Source: Flammula alnicola (lineage: Eukaryota > Basidiomycota > Agaricomycetes > Agaricales > Strophariaceae). Taken from it: DNA of 64,000 nucleotides. Made by a program: the position numbers and the translations under genes. Each line of letters starts with the position of its first letter. The stretch's first letter is position 1. Below the pieces are notes generated by a model. That model did not search any database and had not been told where the DNA came from. It was given only the letters and a program-made list of their open reading frames with translations. Below are positions 55,456-64,000 of this stretch, piece by piece. The stretch is from NCBI GenBank assembly GCA_015499995.1, contig JADNRV010000197.1, positions 1 to 64,000 of the forward strand, in the 5' to 3' direction.

Positions 55456-57244
55456 TATTTTATTTGCATACTAGAACCACACAGAGCTGTAGTATAAAAG
55501 ATGTACCTCTGTAGTTAGTTACCTTAAGCAATCTCTTCTCTGTTTTATTTTGAGCTAAGACACAGTGTCTAGTAAGAAAGAAGACAAATAAGGAATTAGT
55601 TTGACTTCAATAGAGTTTGTTTGAAGCCAGAGAAGGCTTAGTAAATAAAAGAGAAAGTTCTTGAGGACAAGGTCCAAGAATTTAGAAGCCAGAGAGTGCT
55701 TAGAGGCCAGAGAGCACCTAGAGAGTCAGAAACAGAGTCCACAGTGGGCTAGCAGATCATTCAGAAGGTAGCGCACAGTGTGGCCTTAGTTTCAGATGAG
55801 TTCCCAAAGCCTCAGAGCAGCTAGTGCATCAAAATTTGAGCTAGTAGCATCCTCGAGAGCCTTTTCTCAAACATAAAACCTTAAAATCAATAAAACTGTT
55901 CATTCTTATGATAAAATGAAGCTTGAAACTACAATAAAATGTGTATTTGAATAATCCCTTATACCCACTTAAACAAACTGCAAGGCACTGTCTACAAGTC
56001 AGCTAGTTGAACAAAACAAACACTGTGGAACACATCACACTACATATTTCTAAAGCTAGTAGAGCATCACTCAACCTAGTTAGGATCTTGCTCCACAGTT
56101 GTGTCAGTGTGTTGGATTTCAGAGCTAAGTGGTATGGAGCTATGGCTAGCCCACTGGACGATCCCAACTCTCCATCTCTGTCTCTTGAGCCCCTGCCTCC
56201 ATACTACCTCGATGGCCCTCCACTATCAATTCTCATGCGCAAGTCTTATGTGATGATGTTTGACCATGTCTGGGCATGAGCAATGACATTGGAGGGTCGC
56301 AGAGGGGTTATCATAACTGGTCAGCCAGGCACTGGTGTGTACTTACTTGCCCACCTTCACTATCATGAAACTTGAAGATAAATCATGTTGGAAGACAAGA
56401 CTGTGTTCCAATACTACCTCCTTGTTCAGCTTCTGCAGCACAAACAAGTCGTGCTCTTCTCCCCGGATGGCAAACAGGTGTATCTCTTTTACCATGATAA
56501 TGTCTATAGAGTTGGCATGGTGGTGCTTGCTGATGTGCAACCAGAACTAGGACTCCCAAAACCTGCCATACAACCAGGAGTACAAACATCAAAATTTCAA
56601 TCTGCAACATGTACATATGCACATGTAAAGTGGAGGAAGCTGTGACTATGGTGACACTGGTGCAACTTTAGTGGATCTATCATTTCATCACTAAACTTCA
56701 CAGATGACTCTGGATCACCGCTTTCATCCTTAATGGCGATCATGCAAGAAAATTAAGGATGTAGTGCATATCCAGTAGAACATCTGATATCATAATTTAG
56801 TTGTTTTCTGAGTCCATTCATATCGGTAAGAGTAAATGAGGAAAATGACAGATAGTTGTCCATCATAGGCTCTTTTAAGCCTCAAGGCAGCACTCGGACA
56901 CTTTGACCTTTAAGCCTGGACATTAACTTAAGTAGAATGTGGCTCAGGAAAAAAGTTCCCAGCTGTTGATGCCTGCTAGTCACGCAACTTGATTCTGTGA
57001 ATCAGGAATTTGCAATTGAGGAGCTGATCTGCGACCTTGACTTCTAGCCTAGCTGAAGTATCACTGTGAGCTTAATTTTATCAAGCAGCACTGGGGTATG
57101 GCGAAGCTCTGATATAGGATAAGTCTGAAGATGTCAGACATTGCAGTGATGTTGGAAAATGTCAAGCAGGCTGTCATAGTGACATTCTCTAATTCACTGC
57201 TCCATTCATCAATGTCTATGGGCAGGTCTATGGGCAGGTCTAAT
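55456..57244. other. Spacer of the inverted duplication
   Basis: Single-copy DNA between the arms. It contains the P-loop NTPase relic (56007-56645). The flanking parts (55,456-56,006 and 56,646-57,244) have only short frames. Confidence 0.7.
56007..56645 (+). pseudogene. RHS/crinkler-like P-loop NTPase relic
   Basis: Plus-strand frame with MASPLDDPNSPS, LMRKSYVMMFDHVW, an in-frame TGA, then RRGVIITGQPGTG (Walker A, Lys not adjacent), a possible short intron (GTGTGT... about 56,334-56,394), and YYLLVQLLQHKQVVLFSPDG, KQVYLFYHDNVYRVGMVVL. This order (Tyr-Asp-His-Val-Trp, Walker A, 'LL..KQVVLFSPDG') is what I recall of basidiomycete NTPases near crinkler/RHS proteins. The TGA fits CGA to TGA. 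It is short compared with a full protein. Confidence 0.5.
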
Positions 57245-59143
57245 GGAAACATTACCTCAGGAAATGGTTACAAAACTGAAGAATGAACACCAGGAGAAGT
57301 AGTTGACTTACCAAAGCTCAAGGATGCACAGGGGGGTTTAAAGAGGTCAATCAGTTTGAAATTGAGTCAGGCAATATCAAGGATGTGGGGAAAGTCATTG
57401 TTAATTGACTTACTGATTGCCGCTGGAGCATCCTCTATGACAAATAGTGGCACTTTCATTGGCCCTGCAGTGGCGGGTGGCTGATCTGGAGGGGCAGCAG
57501 GTTGTTGGATGCTTCCATAAGCAAGCAACACATTAAACTGTTTGGCAGCCTGAGTCAGCGTGATATGGGCGGTGACAGGCTGGCATTGCTGCTGGTGATG
57601 GTGGAATCAGAGGTAGAGTGGTGTAAGATGTGAGTGGCATAAGGTCGGAACAGCATTTTCAAAAGAAAGCGACTACAAGAGTCAATCAGGAATGCATTTC
57701 ATGCTTTACTTACTTTGACGGTTTTTTTACTTTAAAAAAGGAGTGAACTAATGAAGTGCAAAAAGTGGTAAAGCTAGCTACCTAAGTTTATGACCAAAAT
57801 CTAACTGAACTAAGAGAATTTCATGGGTATGGTGCCATACATTCAACATCATAATATCTGATATATATGCACAACTTTCTAATCTTTTTTCTGATCTGAT
57901 TCCTGAAGAATAAATGTAGATACTGCACTATCATTTCAACAGAGGTCAGGCATCAGGCATCAGTGATGCTGACGGACCCAACAGCTTCAAGCTGTATTCT
58001 TCAATGGTTCAAATGCAATTTCAGAACATGCCATTCTTGCCTTTTTCCCTCCAACCATAGGCTCAAGCCGCTCAACACTCTGTAGTTACTCTCAAGAACA
58101 CCTCTGTACCATCAGCCAGAAGATGGAGCAAGGGTACCAATCAAAAGTTGCTGTGGCCAAGCACAGCTCTAAGTAGGTGGTATAACTCCAGCAGATTTGA
58201 TGATGTCATTCACAGGCATTCTGTTGATTAGGATTTCTCTTGAGGTCTGACCTCCCAGGCTTATTATTCAATTTTTTTTGGCTGACCTCTGATGTAGGGT
58301 TCAGAACTTAGCATCCGCATCGCCACAGAGCCTAGACGCTCACCCATCAGTGGCTTTCCTGATGAAATCATGTTGGACATTTTCATCCTCATTCAAACCC
58401 AACTCATGAAGGACCTCGATGCCTTTCCATCAAAATTTGAAAACAACAAGGCCCCTTGGTTTCAATGCATTCACATTCTTGCACACATCTGCAGTCACTG
58501 GCAAAAGATTGCCATGTCGTCCCCATTGCTGTGGTGAACCATTTATGTGAAATCACTGCTTTGGGGGGATAGTGACCTGGCCATACAGTCTTTAGTATGC
58601 TCCGAGTCGCTGTCCGTGCACGTGGTCTGCTCGCTGACCTGGACCAGTGCCAGTGATGTGAAGGGGAATGGAATACATGGATTCTTTGATGTGCTTCAAG
58701 AGAATTCTGTGCGGTTAGAAGAGCTCCATGTTGGAGGTGTGGTGCTCGACCCCCAGCATTGAAAAAACTCTGCCTTGGCATATCTATGCTGCAGATTCCA
58801 TTCCAGCTTGGGGAGAGATTGACCCATCTTGCCATCGAAGGTAACATCTACACATTGGATCTGGATGACACCCTGGATATTCTCAGAAAGACACCTGTAC
58901 TGGAGGTGCTTGTCTTTGGCCATTGGTCAAACCCAAAAATTCTTGCTAAGGACACAACATGTGAGAACATATGGCAGGCTGACGAGAATAGACAGCAAGG
59001 CACTCTGAAACTTCCCACATAAAAACGATATCATTTGGGACAGAAGAAGCTTATTTCTGCTCTCTGTTTCTTCTATACAATGCTGCCCCCCCATCCTCTG
59101 CAACAATAAAGTGGCACCAGAGGAATACCTTGCCAAAGTTAGG
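57245..59143. repeat. Right arm of the inverted duplication
   Basis: Mirror of 53,425-55,455. It ends at 59,143, where MITE B3 begins. Carries the mirror copies of the unassigned exon (minus, about 57,300-57,560) and the F-box gene (plus). Confidence 0.85.
58300..59143 (+). pseudogene. F-box/LRR-type protein gene, right copy
   Basis: Starts after a TAG acceptor at about 58,298, then SPISGFPDEIMLDIF (F-box-like), WFQCIHILAHICSHWQKIA, a TGA in place of an expected Arg at about 58,535, LCEITALGGDS-like text and LEELHVGGVVLDPQ. A ~118-bp deletion relative to the left copy shifts the frame. LRR-like text resumes at 58,759 (MKKLCLGISMLQIPFQLGE, LTHLAIEGNIYTLDLDD). The 3' end is truncated by MITE B3. 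Non-functional. Confidence 0.6.
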
Positions 59144-59388
59144 CAGTACTTTGCTGTGCCCCACCTATTCCAGTAGGAATGACTGGAATCCAGTGGAATA
59201 AGACTGGAATCCAATGGAATAGACCAGATTCTAGTGGAATGAGACCAGAATAGACCATATTCCAGTGGAATGAGACTGGAATAGACCAGAATGGGACTGG
59301 AATCTACTAGAATAGACTGAAATACATTGTATTTTGATTCAATTTAGATGTCACATGTCACAGGCCCCTGAATTTGTCAAAAAAAGTC
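59144..59388 (+). mobile_element. hAT-type MITE, family B, truncated copy B3
   Basis: CAGTACTTTGCTGTGCCCC start and GGAATCC repeats match B1 up to the block ending GTCAAAAAAAGTCAC. There the similarity stops, replaced by the hairpin-bearing segment. No right end and so no TSD. Confidence 0.75.
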
Positions 59389-59460
59389 ACGTGAATTTGT
59401 GGCAAAAGTCGATGTCGGGGTCCGGATAGCATGGGCCGTAATCTTTCGGGTGAGAAAAAA

Positions 59461-59504
59461 TGCAATGCTTTTGCCACACGTGATTTTGTGGCAAAAGCAT
59501 TGCA
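59461..59504. repeat. Perfect 18-bp stem, 8-nt loop hairpin
   Basis: TGCAATGCTTTTGCCACA (59461-59478) and its exact complement (59487-59504) around CGTGATTT. A related half-arm (GTGGCAAAAG) occurs at about 59,399. It is not followed by a T-run or a CTRR end, so neither a terminator nor a Helitron end is supported. Confidence 0.8.
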
Positions 59505-59552
59505 CATTGATCACTCTGATTTGGCGAGTACCCGTGTGAAGCATGCTCGTTA

Positions 59553-60290
59553 GTTGATCTATAAATGGACTGATCTATAAAGTAAAGGAAGGATGTATAA
59601 AATCACAGAGCAATGTATAAAGTCATTGGACTGATGTATAAAGTGATGGAGGGATATATGAAGAAGCGAAGGGATGTATAAACCTACGGACTGATGTATG
59701 AAGGAACAGAACAATGTATAAAGCAACAGACAGATATATAAAGGAGCGAAGGATGTATAAAGAAAAAAATCGAAGTATAAAGCAATGGAGGGATGTATAC
59801 AGCAAAGGAGGGATATATAAAGGAGCAGAGGGATGTATAAAGTAAAGGAGCAGAGGGATGTATAAAGTAAAGGACTGATGTATAAAGTGAGGGATGGTTA
59901 TATAAAGGAGAGGAGGGATGTACAAAGTAATGGGCCGATGTATAAAGCAATAGAGGGATGTATAAAGTGAAGGAGGGAAATATAAAGGTAGGATAGATGT
60001 ATAAAGAGATGGTGTGGCTGTGCTGGCAACCTGTGCCAGCAGAGTCCGAACCCTGTAGCACACATTCCCATGTCGTAGCTACGTTCACGCACCCCCCGCT
60101 TTGCCATCCTGCACCTGCCGACCCAGCTCGACTGCACCCCGAGGGTGTCTAGGACCCCTCCAATGGAGGGAAATATAAAGGTAGGGTATAAAGAGATGGA
60201 GAGATATATAAAGGTGAGCGGGGATTTATAAAGCAAAGGATCAATGTATAAAGCAAGTGATGTATAAACCTCAGGAGTGATGTATATTAT
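59553..60290. repeat. GTATAAAG minisatellite
   Basis: About 730 bp of degenerate 12- to 22-bp units with core GGATGTATAAAG. A ~150-bp CpG-containing non-repeat block (60,012-60,165) interrupts it, and identical-looking repeat text flanks the block. Minus-strand frames read as FIHPS-rich peptides over 130 codons; this follows from the repeat and is not evidence of a gene. Confidence 0.85.
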
Positions 60291-60702
60291 ACATGGCATC
60301 TATAGTGCAGCAGCAGCAACAATGTATTTTTATAACCCTTATAATTAGTAAGCATTATCTAAAATCTATTTGCAAAAGTTAATGGGGTTTATATATTGGG
60401 CTGCCAGACTATGGTGGGATGTTGTCTATGTTAGTAGAAAAACTGCACCCTGCCCTCAGAAAGGTCCTGATCTCATCACAGTGCATCAAAAATCCATAAA
60501 TGTGTGAGTAGCTGCTGAATCATAATCTACACAGGCTAAGGCAGATCAACTCTTTCTGAGCTGCAGAAGCGGATCTACCCAGACCGATATTGTCAATACC
60601 CCTCTTCTTGATTGATTTGGGGTATCCTTCAACACCCTGTATAAGCTTCTCATCTGCACATCTTGCGCAGAGGATTTTCTCCTTCGGGCTCTCCACACTC
60701 AC
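60291..60702. other. No gene recognised
   Basis: Flanks the minisatellite; a short minus frame at 60520-60738 with a CARCADEKL block is not convincing. Confidence 0.4.
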
Positions 60703-63230
60703 TTGAAGAAGGAGGGAGCAAAGAGGATGAATTGGCATATAGGTATCAACTGCTGGAAATCAATGGAAATTGTCTATGAAAACCATCACCCTGGCATAAT
60801 TCCACCCATTGAAAGTTTCATCACGCAGATCATTGACTCCCTTATTTCTGGGGGTCACATAGCGAAAAAGGAGGACATTTGGCAGGCACCAAACTGAGAT
60901 ACCTGGACAAGCCTTTCCTTACCTGACTTCACTGGCAAGCTGTGTCCACAAGTGTACAGTCTTTGGCCCTTCTATAAGGTGCATCAGTGCACTGTCCGGG
61001 GTGATGACGGTGAAATATGTGGCCATATCACTCCAGTGCTTCAATCATTGAAAAACCACGTATACAAAGTTCATGGAGCAGGCCACAGCACGGACCTGAG
61101 GGAGATTACAGCCCAGACATTGACAGAAGACAATGGTTGGATGCAGTATTTTGAAGTCTCATCAAAAGCACCACTGCCTGCATTCGACAAGATGATGAAT
61201 CCTATTGATGCCTCTGGATTTGACTTGGAAGCTGCACGTGGGCTCCTTCAGCAGATGACGGCTACTTACATGGGTGACTTGGATGGTCCTGACATGAGTG
61301 TCAAAACCATCCTCCCTGTTTTTGTGGAGACAGGGATCGATCAATTCCTCCAGCCATTAAATTGCAAGACTCTTCAGCAAAATTACTGCCCAGAGCCTGA
61401 CCATCCGATGTATAACATGTTATGACATTTGGTCCTCCAGACATTCTCTGATGATCTCAAGCCACTGGTGGACCAGAAGGTGTTGAGCAATCTCCTACTT
61501 AATATGATGAACTGTACTCTGTGAGTGTCTCTCTGCACTCTGGTTTGATTTTCGCTCACAATAAATTAGCAATGTGCCAAAGACTAAGATGCACCATGCA
61601 TTTGCTGCACTGACAGAAAAGAAATCTGTCACTGCCTACGGACTCTTGGAGCTCAAGTTCGTTTGGGCACTGCTTCAAGCAAGAAAGAGATGCAAGGATA
61701 AGGCATTTATCTTCAATGAGAAACAGAAGCAGCCTTGGATAATCTGTCTAAAGAGCTGGCTAAACTGGAAGATGAAGACGAGGACTTAAACTCAGCAATC
61801 GATGCCTTGTATGCACTCTTTGATGAGGTATACTTCCCAGAGGGATATGAAACAAAGAATACCAACTTCGATATGCCCTCGAGCACATTTTTAGCCATCC
61901 AGTGTGTTGCTGAGGATGGATCTTATTCTAACATACACCACATACCACCTATCATGGTGAAACTCCAATATTCCTTCCACCTCCATGCTACGCGTAGAAT
62001 GTTGTTCTTCAGGAAAACCTATGCAAAAGATGAAGATTTCTTCCAGTGAATCCAGCTGCCTTATTTAACAAAACCTATCACTGACAATTACTTGCAGAGC
62101 ATCTCAGCAATTTTTTGAGAAATACCTTCAAGATCACAACTTATCACCATTCACTACCTTGCAAACACTGCTTCATAAGACGAGTGTAACATCAAAGTCT
62201 ACACCTCGACCGAATATGGTCTGGTGGCATGAAGACATTGTGACCATTGGCGAGATCTCCATTGACATCCCCGCATACAAAACCTTCTTGGGGAAGAAAC
62301 TCGAAGAAACTGAGAAATTTGTGGAGGAGAATATTCTTCTGGGCCTCTGCATGCTTCGAGAACTGGACGATTCCTGCAAGATTTCACAGCTCAAGAATCT
62401 ACCTCTGAATGAAGATGTCCTTGGCAATGGAATATTGTTGGATGTTTGAGACGGTAGCTTCGACAATGTGGAGTCCGCTAAATTTTTTCTCAAAATGCTA
62501 CAGAAGGAAAAATTGCAAATGAAGCAGGATGCAGCTGGAACTCTCAGATTTGGGTGAACGCAGGGTGTTAAAAGGATTTCAAACATTGACAAAGCCCTCA
62601 CAGAGACACAATCATTATCTCATACCCTCAAGGTCCAGGTGTTGGTCGAATGACTGAGCAAGCTCTGCAGAGCCCAATTAATACTTTGAACACCTCGAGA
62701 AATGTTGTCTTCGAGAATGGGGAACACACTGGCAGTTTTCGTTCTGGATATCACAAAGGGTCATTTACAACCGGGCAACACAAGGAAATTCTTCAGCTGC
62801 TCCCCTACCGGGTCTTTCGGCTTCTCTATGTCCTACTCTATATCATTTGACCTATCAAACTCACAGCCCTGTTTGATCTGCTAATCAAACCGGAGAACTG
62901 GCAGACCACTGTGAACGCATATCGGGAATGAATTTGGGCTTCCTATGGCTGAGCTTGGACTCTCATCTGTCTTTCTGAGAACCTGCAGCAGTTTATGAAG
63001 CTTGGTATGGGCATGAATATGGGCACTCGCCTGTACCGTCACTTTGCAATCACAGTCCAGTGATACTATCCTTCTACAAACTATGGACGGTACAATACAA
63101 GTGTTGATTCTCAGACTAATGCAATGGCAGCCGACCTTATGGCAGGACATACCCTAGCTGTTGCAGACATGCACTATGCACGAACTGAAGGTATGCTTAC
63201 CAGCTCTGTTTTGAAAGCAGCATACATTTG
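60703..63230 (+). pseudogene. Decayed gene with zinc-finger-like start and tyrosine-recombinase-like end
   Basis: Plus-strand pieces in order: MNWHIGINCWKSMEIVYE (60,730), VHQCTVRGDDGEICGH followed by LKNHVYKVHG (C2H2-like, about 60,975-61,075), a GTGAGT...TTAG intron candidate (about 61,521-61,570), VPKTKMHHAFAALTEKKSV, ALYALFDEVYFPEGYE and FHLHATRRMLFF. From 62,640 on: NTSRNVVFENGEHTGSF, YHKGSFTTGQHKEILQLLPY and, at about 63,015-63,190, GTRLYRHFAITVQ, TNAMAADLMAGHTLAVADMH with YAR. The R-H...AGH...Y order fits the C-terminal half of a tyrosine recombinase. Several in-frame TGA/TAG codons and frameshifts. It resembles RecQ-linked basidiomycete proteins I recall, but that is inference. Confidence 0.45.
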
Positions 63231-64000
63231 AGTATGCAAAGATTGGCATAATTTTTTAGGATTTTCGACAGAACATGATGATTAAAGTTTCGTTACATGT
63301 ATTTTTCAAATAGCTACGAATATGGGGTGGATAAACAGCTGCTGAAATATCTCGTTCTTTTCCTGGATGATTGACACATCCCTCACTATATCTCACCATT
63401 CCATATCCTGGCCGATTCCAATTTCACCATGCTTCATTAGCTTTCTAGTTTTGTATAGTCTTGATCCCAATATAAATACAATTCTGCCAGGTATGGTTCA
63501 TTCTTGTTAGAACATATCGACAGCCATAGCGCGTGATGCCCCCGGAAGTCCTGTTTTTACCAAGTTATCCTTCACTTTCCCACTTCACACCTGTCTATCA
63601 TATCTATGCGAAGTTTGACATATGGGCCAATCTGAACTCAGCCGACAAAGTCCTGCTGCATGTCTGTGGTTATTCTCAGCACATTTTGAAACTGTCCCTA
63701 AGATGGGTGACAGATGGCCATGAATTTCCCTGCTCCTGATCACTTGACTCTGTACAAGCAGAGTTACATAGATGATTCAAAGGTACTGGTGGACACGAAT
63801 GCAGATGAGCTGTGTACATGCAAAAGAATTACGCGAAGCAGGGTCAATTTCCTCATAGGGGACGACACGTGGCTGAGCCAGGATGAGGGAACAGTCAGAA
63901 TCGGGAATGCCTTACAGAAGACGCGCCAGTCCAAACAGCGAAGTCGCAGTGTCGGGTTTGCAATCATTTGAAGAAAGAGCACTGGGAGCCATGGCCAACA
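63231..64000 (+). other. Unassigned ORFs at the right edge
   Basis: Short frames at 63533-63739 (SADKVLLHVCGYSQHILKLS) and 63714-63971 (APDHLTLYKQSYIDDSKVLV, DELCTCKRITRSRVNFLIGD). Charged, protein-like text, but no family recognised and no clear start. May be part of a gene continuing beyond 64,000. Confidence 0.35.

Noticed and set aside
59461..59504. Rho-independent terminator or Helitron end
   Set aside because: No T-run follows the stem and no CTRR end lies downstream; the organism is also eukaryotic.
60520..60738. Minus-strand small protein with Cys pairs
   Set aside because: Too short, no homology I recognise, and it overlaps the start of the plus-strand recombinase-like gene.
1..64000. 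CRISPR array
   Set aside because: No regular repeat-spacer pattern; the repeat arrays here are MITE subterminal units and a minisatellite.

Overview
This window looks like a piece of a filamentous basidiomycete (Agaricomycete-type) genome. The support is indirect: a Tad1/I-like LINE family, a copia element whose primer site fits half of the initiator methionine tRNA, and relics of gene families I associate with Agaricomycetes (KDZ-associated C-terminal module, DUF6532-like protein, F-box/LRR protein, RHS/crinkler-like P-loop NTPase, a tyrosine-recombinase-like protein). I see no intact host gene. Almost everything is a mobile element or a decayed gene.

Positions 1-35,040 are a deeply nested retrotransposon cluster. 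One LINE family dominates. Its 5' UTR begins CATCTC(T)CC. ORF1 carries three CCHC zinc knuckles. ORF2 (APE-type endonuclease, reverse transcriptase with YVDD, RNase H, terminal CCHC) overlaps ORF1 by one base in a TAATG stop/start. The 3' end is (TTGTTGATTTAAA)-poly(A). Names used below: plus-strand LINEs P1 (2069-8600), P2 (25292-28591), P3 (28966-30635); minus-strand LINEs M1 (10435-23699), M2 (1-24575, interrupted), M3 (24576-28756, interrupted), M4 (30636-33878). Nesting can be read from target-site duplications (TSDs): P1 sits in copia C1, C1 in M2, M1 in M2, M2 in M3, P2 in M3. Two chimeric elements, S1 (11568-13654) and S2 (16724-21220), sit in M1. Each has a tRNA-like Pol III head and a shared ~1.1-kb body fused to a LINE 3' end, but at two different LINE positions. 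A hAT-type MITE (B1) and a fold-back element later landed inside S2. A second copia fragment (C2) closes the cluster at 33,879-35,043.

Positions 35,044-53,366 are older, CpG-poor DNA. They hold a broken KDZ-associated gene (minus), a DUF6532-like gene split by a MITE (plus), a hAT transposase relic (minus, around 44 kb), and five copies of a hAT-type non-autonomous element (A1-A5, with A1 inside the left cluster) that has subterminal GGACTCC repeats and a tRNA-like segment. The related B family (B1-B3) has GGAATCC repeats instead. Several 8-bp TSDs are exact.

Positions 53,425-59,143 form a ~2-kb imperfect inverted duplication of an F-box/LRR gene around a 1.8-kb spacer with a P-loop NTPase relic. 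The right arm ends at MITE B3, followed by an 18-bp perfect hairpin and a ~730-bp GTATAAAG minisatellite. The last 3.3 kb hold a decayed gene whose C-terminus looks like a tyrosine recombinase, plus unassigned ORFs.

Working idea: the LINE machinery and the hAT transposase (now dead here) supplied the enzymes; the chimeric S elements, MITEs and fold-back element are their non-autonomous users. Recurrent CGA-to-TGA type stops and CpG loss suggest methylation-linked or RIP-like decay of the right half.
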